From assembly GCA_019359445.1 (NCBI GenBank), contig JAHHHJ010000006.1:62001-126000 (forward strand): DNA of 64,000 nt, written 5' to 3'. Positions within the stretch are counted from its first letter, which is position 1. The number at the start of each line of letters is the position of its first letter. The notes under the pieces are model-generated. The model saw nothing but the letters and a program-made list of their open reading frames with translations, was not told the DNA's origin and did no database searches. Origin of the DNA: Kastovskya adunca ATA6-11-RM4. GTDB lineage: Bacteria > Cyanobacteriota > Cyanobacteriia > Cyanobacteriales > Coleofasciculaceae. This document shows, one piece after another, positions 37,832 to 46,817 of this stretch. Both the position numbers and the translations under genes were made by a program.

Positions 37832-38186
37832 ATCAATTTTTCGTTGTTCGTTGTTGGGAATTAGTGCATTTCGGTCGTAGAAGTTGCCGCAGACTTTCTC
37901 AAGAGAAAGCTTGTCGTGCTGTGAGTTCCGTGAGTTTAACTATCCTGAACTCAATCAAAAAGGGGCTAGTTGCAGTAGTTTTTCGTTTTAATTTCAGGGT
38001 TGCTGAATTTGGGGATGAAACGTCGCCTTGTCATACTGAACCAAGCAAGACGAAATCAACATCTACCGATATTCTTCGCTCCACAGAGTTTACCCTTGAG
38101 CGCCGCGAAGGATTGCGCTGAGAATCACAAATCCTACTCTTGTTCAGCAATGCCTTAATTTCTTCTCAAAACCAACCACTCAAAAT
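37832..38186. other. Spacer inside the pnt operon
   Basis: 355 bp between the small alpha subunit and pntB, unusually long for an operon. 38028-38110 contains a degenerate form of the dispersed tcatgctgaac/gattcttcg repeat. No gene seen. Confidence 0.5.
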
Positions 38187-38480
38187 CTAGACATTTGCCT
38201 CTTTTTTCTTGAACATTTGCAACATCCGATCGGTGACCAGGAAACCACCAACGACGTTGATAGTGGCTAGCACCACGGCAATAAAGCCCAAAATCACAGT
38301 TACATTTGACTCTTTGGCACTGGAAATGAGCAGCGCCCCAATCACCGCAATGCCAGAAATAGCATTGGCTCCGGACATCAACGGCGTATGGAGAGTCGGA
38401 GGCACTTTGTTGATGATTTCAAAGCCAACAAAGGATGCCAGAACGAAGACAAACAAACTTGCTATCAATACTGAGGTCAT
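38187..38480 (-). CDS. pntAB: NAD(P) transhydrogenase alpha subunit, membrane domain
   Basis: A 97-residue protein with three to four helices (TSVLIASLFVFVLASFVGFE, then LHTPLMSGANAISGIAVIGA). It matches the membrane part of PntA, which in cyanobacteria is coded by a separate small gene. It sits between the large alpha subunit and pntB, on the same strand. Confidence 0.94.
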   Translation of the reverse strand: MTSVLIASLFVFVLASFVGFEIINKVPPTLHTPLMSGANAISGIAVIGALLISSAKESNVTVILGFIAVVLATINVVGGFLVTDRMLQMFKKKEANV

Positions 38481-38583
38481 AAACGTACAGACTCCTTAGT
38501 TGTTAGTCAGCAATCATTAGCCATTGCAGTTTAAACCCTAGACTAATGATGAAAAACCTGTTTGTAGCGATTTGGCGTAATTT

Positions 38584-39729
38584 TTAAGCGGTGGGACTTA
38601 GTTGCGCTAGAGCGTCTTTGACGCGCTGATTGCGAATTTCTCCACCATGGGTAACGCAAGTGCCGCTGATAATGTCGTCTTCAAAGTTCAACTGCAACTC
38701 GTGATCTTTCACCATGTATTGCAACAAGGTAGAGATGTTTTTGGCATACATCTGACTGGCATGTATGGGCATAGAAGAGGGTAAATTAATCGGCCCGATA
38801 ATGGTGACACCGTGACGGATGACATCTTTCCCTGGTTCGGTGCCAGCACAGTTACCGCCTTGTTCAGCCGCTAAATCTACGATCACTGCACCAGGTTGCA
38901 TTTGTTGCACCATTTCTTCAGTCACGAGCAAGGGCGCTTTTCTGCCTGGAACCTGAGCGGTTGTAATCACGATATCGGCACTTTTAACATGCTCTGTGAC
39001 AACTTCCTGAGTGCGCTGCTTGGAAATTTCAGAAATTTCTTTGGCATAACCGCCAGCCGCGACGGTTTCTTCTTCGAGTTTCACTTCAATAAACTTGGCA
39101 CCGAGGCTTTGCACCTCTTCTTTGACGGCGGGACGAATATCGAAGGCTTCAACGATCGCACCGAGGCGACGAGCTGTAGCGATCGCCTGTAAGCCAGCTA
39201 CCCCGGCTCCCATAATAAACACCTTCGCGGGTTTGATGGTTCCGGCGGCTGTGGTGAGCATGGGGAAAAACTTGGGTGAAGCAGCAGCGGCAATCAGCAC
39301 CGCTTTGTAGCCTGCAACGCCAGCTTGAGAGGATAAAGCATCCATACTTTGGGCGCGGCTGGTACGCGGGATCAATTCCATACCGAACGCCGTGACTTTA
39401 CGGTTGGTTAGCTGCTGTACTGTTTCTGGCTTCCCCAAGGGGTTCAGCAAGCTGAGCAAAACACTTCCTTCCGGCATTTGCTGAATTTCTTCGTCTTTGG
39501 GAACGCCGACTTTCAGGAATACATTGGCTTGAGTCCAGAGAGTAGAGGCGTCAGGGATGATTTTTGCCCCGGCGGCTTCGTAGGCAGCATCACTAAAAAA
39601 TGAAGCTTCTCCAGCCCCCTTTTCTACCCAGATTTCTAAGCCTTGTTTGACTAAACGGGCGACAATATCAGGAATTAGGGCAACACGATGTTCACCGAAT
39701 TCGATTTCTTTGGGAACTGCTATTTTCAT
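38584..39729 (-). CDS. pntAA: NAD(P) transhydrogenase alpha subunit, NAD-binding domain
   Basis: A 381-residue soluble domain I, homologous to alanine dehydrogenase. MKIAVPKEIEFGEHRVALIP opens the protein. FIMGAGVAGLQAIATARRLG is the NAD(H) site, AFDIRPAVKEEVQSLGAKF follows, and VIVDLAAEQGGN is near the C-terminus. The reading frame also starts at a GTG six bases earlier, but that codon overlaps the ribosome-binding site; AAGGAG lies five to six bases before the ATG at 39729, so this start is chosen. First gene of the pnt operon. Confidence 0.96.
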   Translation of the reverse strand: MKIAVPKEIEFGEHRVALIPDIVARLVKQGLEIWVEKGAGEASFFSDAAYEAAGAKIIPDASTLWTQANVFLKVGVPKDEEIQQMPEGSVLLSLLNPLGKPETVQQLTNRKVTAFGMELIPRTSRAQSMDALSSQAGVAGYKAVLIAAAASPKFFPMLTTAAGTIKPAKVFIMGAGVAGLQAIATARRLGAIVEAFDIRPAVKEEVQSLGAKFIEVKLEEETVAAGGYAKEISEISKQRTQEVVTEHVKSADIVITTAQVPGRKAPLLVTEEMVQQMQPGAVIVDLAAEQGGNCAGTEPGKDVIRHGVTIIGPINLPSSMPIHASQMYAKNISTLLQYMVKDHELQLNFEDDIISGTCVTHGGEIRNQRVKDALAQLSPTA

Positions 39730-40474
39730 GAACACTCCTTGAGGTGAGGACGGAAAAATTTATCTGGATGGAACCGAGTCATGCTCAATTCTTTTGATAC
39801 GGCGTGGTTAACAATAGTAGCAACGCACCGCAGCTAGAAGAACTAGCGGTCAATTTTCACTATGGAACTCGTCAACAATAGTGATTGCTGCCTGGTGGTG
39901 AGGGTTGATTCTATCTGCCATAGGCTAGAGCCTGCTTACCGTTAACAATAAACTAATGCTAACGATTGTCATTCACCAGCTTTTAGGCTTCTTCACAAGT
40001 GCGCTACTGCTACAACAATTAATAGGCACTTTCGTTTGATCAGGGTGTGACTGGCTGAACTAACTTGAGACTTGTTCAAAGCATTGCCTGCTGAAAATGA
40101 CTTTTTGCATCCTATGTGATTCGTCGAGGGGCACCACGTTTTTTAACGTGTTCTTAGGGATTGTAGTTTTTTAACCGGATAAAAAATCGTTCCCGTAACT
40201 TGTGATACTAAATGCTAGGATTCAGGTTGAAAAAGACGCGTTACGTATCTTTAACTTCCTCAAGACAGCTTTGATCTTATCAATCAAAGGGCGATCGCTA
40301 CCCTCAGCTCAAGTCCCAAGTAATACTAGCTGGCTGACCGCTTATAAAGTTAGCAAAATCGTGACTTTCCCCTGTCTACGGCACCTTTTACGAGATTGTT
40401 CGTCACCAAGCTCGATCCTGCGTTCAGTGGAACTTGGCTTTGAACGCATCAACAAGAGTAAAGTTTAGTAACAA
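39730..40474. other. Intergenic region between divergent pnt operon and DUF2808 gene
   Basis: About 745 bp, the longest gene-free stretch here. A small hairpin (CACGTT-tttt-AACGTG, 40135-40150) is visible. An open frame at 40202-40468 has no ribosome-binding site and no protein-like composition. Promoters of both neighbours must lie here. Confidence 0.45.
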
Positions 40475-41047
40475 ATGTCAACACCCTACGGTAAGAGCAG
40501 CAAAGTTATGTCATCCAAAAAATCTTCAATGCGATGCCTGTTTGGTGCCCTCGCGGTTACCACTTGTTTACTTACTGGTATTTCTGCTACGAGCTGGGCA
40601 CAGAGTAACGATGGACTGACACTATTTAGCGGTGTTCGCCGTGAAAATCAGTTGAGTTACTTATTAGACTACGGCGGTCGTCCCAATGGCTGGGATCGCT
40701 ACAGGTTAAGAATTCCTGCCAAAAAGCTGGAATTGGGAGTTGCTCAGTTTGCCATTTCTTATCCTGATTACTTTGATGGCAAATTTGACACCGATAAAAT
40801 CGAGGTGCGTGTCAAAGGTAAATCGCTTCCCTTGTCTGAGGTGGAATGGGATCAAGAAAATAACCTGATCCAGATTTACTTAGAGGAACCCATTACGGCG
40901 GGGAATAAGGTGGAATTGGTGCTTTCTAATGTAAAAAACCCGCCATTTGGGGGGACATACTACTTCAACGTTCAAACTCTGACACCGGGGGATGTGCCTC
41001 TACCCCGTTATTTAGGAACGTGGATTATTAGTATTGGCAGAGGTTAA
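40475..41047 (+). CDS. DUF2808 domain secreted protein
   Basis: A 190-residue protein with a signal peptide (FGALAVTTCLLTGISATSWA, cleavage near residue 42). The mature domain has GGRPNGWDRYRLRIPAKKLE, AQFAISYPDYFDGKFD, VEVRVKGKSLPLSEVEWD-like blocks and NPPFGGTYYFNVQT, the DUF2808 pattern. It is periplasmic or exported, function unknown, common in cyanobacteria. The start may be ATG 40475 or 40508 (MSSKKSSMR); either leaves the signal peptide intact. Confidence 0.85.
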   Translation: MSTPYGKSSKVMSSKKSSMRCLFGALAVTTCLLTGISATSWAQSNDGLTLFSGVRRENQLSYLLDYGGRPNGWDRYRLRIPAKKLELGVAQFAISYPDYFDGKFDTDKIEVRVKGKSLPLSEVEWDQENNLIQIYLEEPITAGNKVELVLSNVKNPPFGGTYYFNVQTLTPGDVPLPRYLGTWIISIGRG

Positions 41048-41068
41048 CTCAACTTAGGTGGCAAAGCA

Positions 41069-41096
41069 GTAGAGATGCGAGCGATCGCGTCTCTAC
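41069..41096. repeat. Palindromic hairpin with HIP1-like core
   Basis: GTAGAGA (41069-41075) pairs with TCTCTAC (41090-41096), and GCGA with TCGC inside, separated by one mismatch. This is a known style of dispersed cyanobacterial hairpin; no T-run follows, so it is not a standard terminator. Confidence 0.65.
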
Positions 41097-41198
41097 CCTG
41101 AAAAAATACAGCCGCTCTCCTCCCGGTTGAGATGCTAATATTAAAGATTGTGACTCTTTAAACAAGGAGTCATATTGCTGTATTTAAAGTGAACACTC

Positions 41199-41336
41199 AT
41201 GACTCAACGAACTCTCCACGGCACTAGCCGCAAGCAAAAAAGAAAGTCAGGGTTTCGCGCCCGGATGCGTACGAAGAACGGACGACTTGTAATTAAATCG
41301 CGCAGAAGTAAGGGACGTTGCCGCCTAGCTGTTTAA
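41199..41336 (+). CDS. rpmH: 50S ribosomal protein L34
   Basis: A 45-residue, highly basic protein reading [20 protein letters not shown], continuing ARMRTKNGR and ending [11 protein letters not shown]. It carries the L34 signature (SGFRARM.T..GR). An AAGGAG is upstream. First gene of the conserved rpmH-rnpA-yidC cluster near the usual replication-origin neighbourhood of many bacteria; in cyanobacteria the link to the origin is not kept. Confidence 0.97.
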   Translation: MTQRTLHGTSRKQKRKSGFRARMRTKNGRLVIKSRRSKGRCRLAV

Positions 41337-41412
41337 GGGCTTTGTATTGTCCTGTCTATCACGCGCTGGGGCTAAAGAACCCTCCTCTATAGCCCCCATA
41401 TTGGAGTTTTTT

Positions 41413-41835
41413 GTGGCATTGCCAAAACAAAATCGACTCAAGCACAGGCAAGACTTCAAAGCAGTCTATCAGCAGGGAATTCGTTGCTCAGGACGTCACT
41501 TGACTTTACGAGCTTTGCGGCAGCGCTTCGAGCCTAGTGCTGCCAAGGATGCCTCAACCCAAGCAACGGCAACGAGATGGAAACAGGCAAACTACACCTC
41601 CCCCTCTCAGATTGGCATCTCTATTAGCCAAAAAGTCAGCAAAAAAGCGGTAGTCCGCAACCGAATCAAACGCCAGATTCGTGCCATCTTTGCGGCGCTA
41701 ATGCCCCGACTGGCACCAGGTTGGCTGTTGGTGGTCATTGTACGACCAACAGCACTCTCGTGCGAATATGGTCAATTTTTGCGAGAATTAGAGCAGTTGT
41801 TGGCAGAAGCAGAGGTACTGAATGGGCATTCGTGA
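41413..41835 (+). CDS. rnpA: Ribonuclease P protein component
   Basis: A 140-residue basic protein that assists the RNase P RNA in maturing tRNA 5' ends. ALPKQNRLKHRQDFKAVYQQ is the N-terminus and SKKAVVRNRIKRQIR the RNR motif. The GTG at 41413, with GGAG six bases upstream, is chosen; a TTG 22 codons earlier gives a non-conserved extension. The central part (ASTQATATRWKQANY) is a low-complexity insertion. It overlaps the next gene by 14 bp. Confidence 0.94.
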   Translation: MALPKQNRLKHRQDFKAVYQQGIRCSGRHLTLRALRQRFEPSAAKDASTQATATRWKQANYTSPSQIGISISQKVSKKAVVRNRIKRQIRAIFAALMPRLAPGWLLVVIVRPTALSCEYGQFLRELEQLLAEAEVLNGHS

Positions 41836-42214
41836 AGAAGCAATCTATGAAGGCGGCCCGCACATCGGCGACCTGATTATTAATATTGTGTTAGGATTTA
41901 CCATCATTTGTTTACCCTTAACAGTCGGAGCGATTGTCCGGGCTTTATGGCTACGCTATCGGATTACCGACCGCCGGATTTCTGTCACCGGAGGCTGGCA
42001 AGGACGCGATCGCACTGATGTTATTTATTCAGAAATCGTCAAAATTGTGAAAGTTCCCCGTGGACTGGGTGCGTGGGGCGACATTGTGATCACCCTCAGA
42101 GGTGGTAGTCGTTTAGAGTTGCGCTCTCTTCCCCGTTTTCGGGAAATTTATGACTATATTGCCGAAAAAGTTGCCGACAAAACCAAAAGACCTCTGGATG
42201 CCATTAAGGGGTAA
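41822..42214 (+). CDS. bPH-domain membrane protein (PF03703 type)
   Basis: A 130-residue protein: one or two hydrophobic helices (DLIINIVLGFTIICLPLTVG, about residues 17-45), then a bacterial pleckstrin-homology domain with YRITDRRISVTGGWQGRDRT, VIYSEIVKIVKVPRG and DIVITLRGGSRLELRSLPRF. Start ATG is inside the end of rnpA (14-bp overlap), which implies translational coupling. The position between rnpA and yidC is, from memory, common in cyanobacteria and suggests a role in membrane protein insertion (inference). Confidence 0.86.
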   Translation: MGIREEAIYEGGPHIGDLIINIVLGFTIICLPLTVGAIVRALWLRYRITDRRISVTGGWQGRDRTDVIYSEIVKIVKVPRGLGAWGDIVITLRGGSRLELRSLPRFREIYDYIAEKVADKTKRPLDAIKG

Positions 42215-42244
42215 TTCCCAAAAAACCGGGGCTTTTTTGCGGCT

Positions 42245-42272
42245 AGTCACCTTTGCCTTGGCAACGGTGACT
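42245..42272 (+). other. Long stem-loop between the PH gene and yidC
   Basis: AGTCACC (42245-42251) pairs with GGTGACT (42266-42272), and TTGCC with GGCAA inside, with one mismatch and a 2-base loop. No T-run follows, so it is more likely an RNA processing or stability element than a terminator. Confidence 0.6.
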
Positions 42273-42411
42273 CTAAAGGCTGCTTTAATTCCAAAAAATC
42301 GGCTTGTGTAACCAGGCTCAAGTGCAACACAAGCAACTGCCCCACATTGAGCCAGATAATTAGATAGATTAGATTCAGAAAACTTTACACAGCTGAGTTT
42401 ACTTCATACGA

Positions 42412-43560
42412 ATGGATTTTGGTATCGGGTTTCTCTCTAACAACGTCATGCTGCCAATCCTGGATTTTTTCTACGGGATTGTGCCTAGCTATGGTCTCGC
42501 CATTGTGGCGCTGACTTTGGTGATTCGCTTCGCGCTCTATCCTCTCAGTGCTGGCTCCATTCGCAATATGCGCCGGATGAAAATCGCTCAGCCGATGATG
42601 CAAAAGCGGATGGGTGAAGTAAAAGAACGCTACAAAGACGATCCGGCAAAACAGCAGGAGGAAATGCTTAACGTTCAAAAGGAATTTGGCAATCCCCTAG
42701 CTGGCTGCTTACCCGTTCTGTTGCAAATGCCTGTGCTCTTTGCCCTGTTTGCCACATTGCGGGGATCGCCCTTTGCAGATGTTAACTATTCCGTTAACCT
42801 GCAAATCTTTCCCAATGAACAAATCGAACGGATTCAACCCCAGGCATTTGTCACTAAACCCCAAAATATCTACTTCACTGACAGCAAACATGCTCCAATT
42901 GCAGCACTGCTACCTGCTGGAAATCGTTTAGTGGTGGGAGAAAAAACAGAGGTTGAATTTCAAACGGTTGAAGGTAAACCCCTCAATTCCCTGCTGGCGG
43001 AGTATCCAGATGCGGAGCTGAGACCTCAGTGGAAAGTTACAAAGGGTGAAGAGCGGGTTCGCATCAACGAAGATGGCACAATCGAAGCATTAGAACCGGG
43101 CGAAGTCACCTTGCAAGGGACTGTACCTGGAATTGCCTCCAATAAAGGATTTCTCTTTATTAATGCTTTGGGACACGTTGGTGCCTTTGATGATGACGGC
43201 ACCATTCATTGGGATATCGTGGGGATGATTTTGTTCTTTGGTGTGAGCTTGTATGTCAACCAGATTCTTTCTGGTCAAAATGCCAGCACAACCCAACAGC
43301 AGTCAACCGTCAATAAAATTACTCCAGTACTCTTTTCGGGGATGTTTTTGTTCTTCCCCTTACCCGCTGGAGTTTTGATGTACATGTCAATTGCTAACGT
43401 ATTTCAGACGGCGCAAACCTTCTTTTTGATGCGGGAACCCCTGCCAGAAAATCTCCAAAAACTGCTAGAAGCGCAGGAAAAAGCCGAAAAAGACAGCAAA
43501 GCAAGAGAAGCGCTGCCCGAAGAAAAGTTTGGGCGTTCTAAGAAAAAGACATCAGGCTAG
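42412..43560 (+). CDS. yidC: Membrane protein insertase YidC/Oxa1
   Basis: A 382-residue insertase for membrane proteins, including thylakoid proteins. The first conserved helix region is [20 protein letters not shown] (substrate-groove Arg), followed by [14 protein letters not shown] and the helical hairpin [37 protein letters not shown] is helix 2. A large periplasmic/lumenal insert (residues ~120-265) precedes the last helices ([20 protein letters not shown]). The long insert between helices is typical for cyanobacteria. The C-terminal tail is basic (RSKKKTSG). Confidence 0.96.
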   Translation: MDFGIGFLSNNVMLPILDFFYGIVPSYGLAIVALTLVIRFALYPLSAGSIRNMRRMKIAQPMMQKRMGEVKERYKDDPAKQQEEMLNVQKEFGNPLAGCLPVLLQMPVLFALFATLRGSPFADVNYSVNLQIFPNEQIERIQPQAFVTKPQNIYFTDSKHAPIAALLPAGNRLVVGEKTEVEFQTVEGKPLNSLLAEYPDAELRPQWKVTKGEERVRINEDGTIEALEPGEVTLQGTVPGIASNKGFLFINALGHVGAFDDDGTIHWDIVGMILFFGVSLYVNQILSGQNASTTQQQSTVNKITPVLFSGMFLFFPLPAGVLMYMSIANVFQTAQTFFLMREPLPENLQKLLEAQEKAEKDSKAREALPEEKFGRSKKKTSG

Positions 43561-43562
43561 TT

Positions 43563-44069
43563 ATGAGCAATCAGCTTATGCAGCGAGGTCAGCAGTGGCT
43601 AGAAGAGCTACTGCTGCTAGCTAACTTACCAACGGGTGTGCAGGCAACAACAGAGGAAGTTTCTTCAGACGACGAGCCTCCCAGCTATTGGTTGATCATC
43701 GACGAAACTAAATTGACACCAGACCAAATTCAACAGTTGATTGGTAAGGAAGGGGCGGCACTTGATGCCCTTCAGTATCTTGCCAATTCGATTTTGAACT
43801 TAAACCAGGAAAAAGCGCAGCAAGCCTCCTACACCATTGAACTCGATGGCTACCGCGTCCGGCGGCAAGCAGAACTGCGCGCTCTTGCTGATAGCGCGGC
43901 TCAAAAAGTCCGCCAAACAGGGGATGAGTTTGAACTACGGTCTTTGTCATCGGCAGAGCGGCGTCAAATACATACCTTTTTAAAGGAGAGTGAGGATTTA
44001 GAATCCCTCAGTCGCGGACAGGAGCCGGAGCGATGTTTGGTAGTGCGCCTGCGTTCACAAAACGAGTGA
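43563..44069 (+). CDS. Jag/KhpB-like RNA-binding protein (KH + R3H)
   Basis: A 168-residue protein starting two bases after the yidC stop, so translationally linked. Residues ~45-95 form a KH-like domain (LIGKEGAALDALQYLANSIL). The C-terminal part has the R3H motif region (LRALADSAAQKVRQ, then SLSSAERRQIHTFLKE). Relatives (Jag/SpoIIIJ-associated, KhpB) bind RNA and affect cell envelope and division. The N-terminal Jag domain is lacking, as in other cyanobacteria. Confidence 0.88.
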   Translation: MSNQLMQRGQQWLEELLLLANLPTGVQATTEEVSSDDEPPSYWLIIDETKLTPDQIQQLIGKEGAALDALQYLANSILNLNQEKAQQASYTIELDGYRVRRQAELRALADSAAQKVRQTGDEFELRSLSSAERRQIHTFLKESEDLESLSRGQEPERCLVVRLRSQNE

Positions 44070-44122
44070 ATGGGTTTAGTGCTATCACTTAGGTGTGTTG
44101 TTTTGAGTAGGAACTAAGCATC

Positions 44123-44626
44123 ATGGAAGCCATTTATATCCCTCGGCTACTCAAACTACCGGGGAAAATAGAGACGATAACCATTGATGAACCTTTGCCC
44201 GCTCTGGAAACTTTGACACCAGTGCGAGGGCAAATGCAAGTTAGGCATCAGGGCAATTATTTAGAAGTTTCGGCACAAGCAGAAACTATTATGACCTTGA
44301 CTTGTCATCGCTGCCTGCAGCAATACAATCATCGATTATCCCTGCAATCAAGCGAACTGGTGTGGTTAGATGAATCTGCCAATCAACCGGATATGGGGCC
44401 AATAGAGCGGGAAACGCCTTTAGATGAGTTGGTAGAAACCCTAGATCCGCAAGGGTATTTTGAACCGGATACCTGGTTGTACGAGCAACTGTGTCTGGCA
44501 ATTCCCCCACGGCAGTTATGCGATCGCGCTTGTCCTGGAATTCAGCCCATTGAACAAGATGCCGTAGAGACGAACACTGACCGCCGTTGGGATGCCCTGG
44601 AAGCTCTAAAGCGACAACTTTCCTAA
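44123..44626 (+). CDS. yceD: DUF177/YceD family protein
   Basis: A 167-residue protein with a metal-like Cys pair TCHRCLQQY near residue 60 and a second Cys group (LCDRACPG) near residue 133, plus PLDELVETLDPQGYFEPD. This is the YceD/DUF177 pattern. In plants and bacteria the family is linked to 23S rRNA accumulation and 50S biogenesis; in many bacteria it precedes rpmF, but not here. It stands between jag and ycf46 in a co-directional block. Confidence 0.87.
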   Translation: MEAIYIPRLLKLPGKIETITIDEPLPALETLTPVRGQMQVRHQGNYLEVSAQAETIMTLTCHRCLQQYNHRLSLQSSELVWLDESANQPDMGPIERETPLDELVETLDPQGYFEPDTWLYEQLCLAIPPRQLCDRACPGIQPIEQDAVETNTDRRWDALEALKRQLS

Positions 44627-44715
44627 AATGTGTTTCATTTTGAGCTGTTAAGGGAAACTAAGAAGGGGAGATGGTTGTTTGCCAATCCCTGCCCTCATCG
44701 CCCCTAGCTACTGCT

Positions 44716-46230
44716 ATGACATTCAATGACGAGTTTGAGCTGCTGCTTCGTGCCCGCTATCCGTTAATTTACATTCCCACCCTGGAAGAAGAGCGAGTAG
44801 AATCCGCGATCGCCCAATCAGCTAAAAACCTGGGAAATCGCGCTGTCTATCTCTGGGATTTTGTCGATGGCTACCAGGGGAACCTCAATGACGCTGGGTT
44901 TGGACGCCGCAATCCCCTACAAGCCCTAGAGTTTGTGGAGAAATTGTCAGCCGATGCACCGGGAATCTTTGTCTTACGAGATTTTCACCGCTTCTTAGAA
45001 GACATCTCGATTGCTCGCAAGTTGAGAAATTTGTCGCGGCGTCTAAAGTCTCAGCCGAAAAATCTAGTGATCATTTCGCCCCAGGTTTCCGTTCCGTCAG
45101 ACCTAAGCGAAGTATTAACAATTTTAGAGTTCCCTTTGCCCCATGCCTCAGAGATTAAAACAGAAGTCGCTCGCTTAGTGAGCGCCACCGGGCAAAGCTT
45201 GAACGATAACGTCTTAGATGAGCTGGTGCGTTCGGCTCAAGGTCTTTCTCTAGAGCGGATTCGCCGCGTGTTGGCACGGGCTATAGCCTCTCACGGTGCT
45301 ATCCAACCCGAAGATGTGGAACTAATTTTAGAAGAAAAACGCCAGTCAATTCGCCAAACTCAAATCCTAGAGTTTTACCCGGCTACCGAGCAAATTTCTG
45401 ATATCGGCGGATTGGATAACTTGAAAGATTGGCTCCTGCGGCGAGGAGGTGCCTTTACAGAACGGGCACGTCAGTATGGTTTACCCCATCCGCGTGGCTT
45501 GCTGCTGGCGGGGATTCAGGGAACCGGGAAGTCATTAACGGCAAAAGCGATCGCCCACCACTGGCATCTTCCCCTCCTGCGCCTAGATGTCGGGCGTTTG
45601 TTTGGCGGCTTGGTGGGAGAATCAGAATCTCGTACCCGGCAGATGATTCAACTGGCAGAAGCCCTCGCACCCTGCGTTCTTTGGATTGATGAGATTGATA
45701 AAGCCTTCTCCGGACTGGATAGTAAAGGGGATTCAGGAACCACTAGCCGTGTCTTTGGCACCTTTATTAGTTGGCTAGCAGAAAAGCAATCGCCTGTCTT
45801 TGTCGTTGCCACCGCCAACAATATCCAGTCACTGCCGCCAGAAATGTTGCGAAAAGGGCGATTTGATGAAGTTTTCTTTGTGGGTTTGCCCAGTCAGGAA
45901 GAACGTTTAGCAATTTTTGAGTTACATTTATCTCGACTGCGTCCTCATAACATAAAAAGTTATGATTTAGAGCGGCTAGCTTACGAGACCCCCGACTTTT
46001 CCGGTGCAGAAATTGAGCAAACTCTCATTGAAGCCATGCATATCGGCTTCAGCCAGAGCCGAGACTTTACCACAGACGACGTTTTGGAAGCGGCTAGCCA
46101 AATCGTCCCCCTAGCACGGACAGCTCAAGAACAAATCAAGTTTCTCCAAGACTGGGCAGCCGCCGGAAAAGCCCGTATGGCATCTAGAGACAGTCGGTTA
46201 AGTAGTCGCATTCAGCGTCAACTTCAGTAG
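44716..46230 (+). CDS. ycf46: Ycf46-type AAA ATPase
   Basis: A 504-residue ATPase. The N-terminal domain ([20 protein letters not shown]) is specific to Ycf46. The AAA module has [15 protein letters not shown] (Walker A, ~residues 270-285), [14 protein letters not shown] (Walker B) and [14 protein letters not shown] (Arg finger region). A plastid-encoded relative exists in red algae, and in Synechocystis the gene is reported to affect CO2 use under low carbon. The frame opens at 44671, but the ATG at 44716 begins conserved sequence. Confidence 0.92.
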   Translation: MTFNDEFELLLRARYPLIYIPTLEEERVESAIAQSAKNLGNRAVYLWDFVDGYQGNLNDAGFGRRNPLQALEFVEKLSADAPGIFVLRDFHRFLEDISIARKLRNLSRRLKSQPKNLVIISPQVSVPSDLSEVLTILEFPLPHASEIKTEVARLVSATGQSLNDNVLDELVRSAQGLSLERIRRVLARAIASHGAIQPEDVELILEEKRQSIRQTQILEFYPATEQISDIGGLDNLKDWLLRRGGAFTERARQYGLPHPRGLLLAGIQGTGKSLTAKAIAHHWHLPLLRLDVGRLFGGLVGESESRTRQMIQLAEALAPCVLWIDEIDKAFSGLDSKGDSGTTSRVFGTFISWLAEKQSPVFVVATANNIQSLPPEMLRKGRFDEVFFVGLPSQEERLAIFELHLSRLRPHNIKSYDLERLAYETPDFSGAEIEQTLIEAMHIGFSQSRDFTTDDVLEAASQIVPLARTAQEQIKFLQDWAAAGKARMASRDSRLSSRIQRQLQ

Positions 46231-46289
46231 CATTTAGCGATTGCAGATTACAACTCAACCCCGCTAAAAATGCCTTTCAGCCTCGCGTC

Positions 46290-46318
46290 TAACAACCAAC
46301 AACCCACAACTAACAACT
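46290..46318. repeat. Short tandem repeat (aacaacc/aacaact)
   Basis: Heptamer-like units aacaacc, aacaacc, cacaact and aacaact lie just before the SH3 protein start. Confidence 0.55.
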
Positions 46319-46322
46319 CCCT

Positions 46323-46784
46323 ATGAGTTTGTCAGGTCTAATACAGTTTTTAATTGGCTTTATCCTCGGCGTCACTCTGCTCGCTGGTAGTGGCGCGGCG
46401 GCTGGTTATTACTTCCTTACCAAGCTTTCGACGCCTCCGGATCGACCCACTTTTGCCGAAGAAAAACCGCCAGAACCCGTAGCTAAAGCTCAGAGTTCAG
46501 ACGCCAAGTCGGAAGCAACCCCCAAACCACAAGCAAATCCTAGCCCTTCCCCGACGGAGGCTCAGCTACCCCCCGGAAGCTACACCGCACGGGTGACTTG
46601 GGCAGAGGGATTAAGCTTGCGGGATGGCCCCACGCCGGATGCTGCCCGTATTGGTGGGGTTGCCTATAACCAAGAAATTATCGTCCTTAAAGAAAGCGAT
46701 GATCAAAAATGGCAACAAGTGCGCCTCGGTGAGGAGGGACAAGAAGGTTGGGTCAAAGGGGGTAACATTGAACGCCTTGACTAA
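46323..46784 (+). CDS. SH3-domain membrane-anchored protein
   Basis: A 153-residue protein: an N-terminal membrane helix (IQFLIGFILGVTLLAGSGAA), a Pro/Ser/Lys linker (residues ~40-82), and a bacterial SH3 domain (ARVTWAEGLSLRDGPTPDAA to EEGQEGWVKGGNIE). SH3b domains bind peptidoglycan peptides or metals, so an extracytoplasmic envelope role is inferred. It follows ycf46 by 92 bp on the same strand, with a short repeat between. Confidence 0.85.
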   Translation: MSLSGLIQFLIGFILGVTLLAGSGAAAGYYFLTKLSTPPDRPTFAEEKPPEPVAKAQSSDAKSEATPKPQANPSPSPTEAQLPPGSYTARVTWAEGLSLRDGPTPDAARIGGVAYNQEIIVLKESDDQKWQQVRLGEEGQEGWVKGGNIERLD

Positions 46785-46817
46785 GAGTTGAGCCTCAATT
46801 TTGGGGTACTTGCGTTT

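Noticed and set aside
40202-40468. Open frame of 88 codons before the DUF2808 gene
   Set aside because: No ribosome-binding site, no domain, and composition unlike the neighbouring genes.
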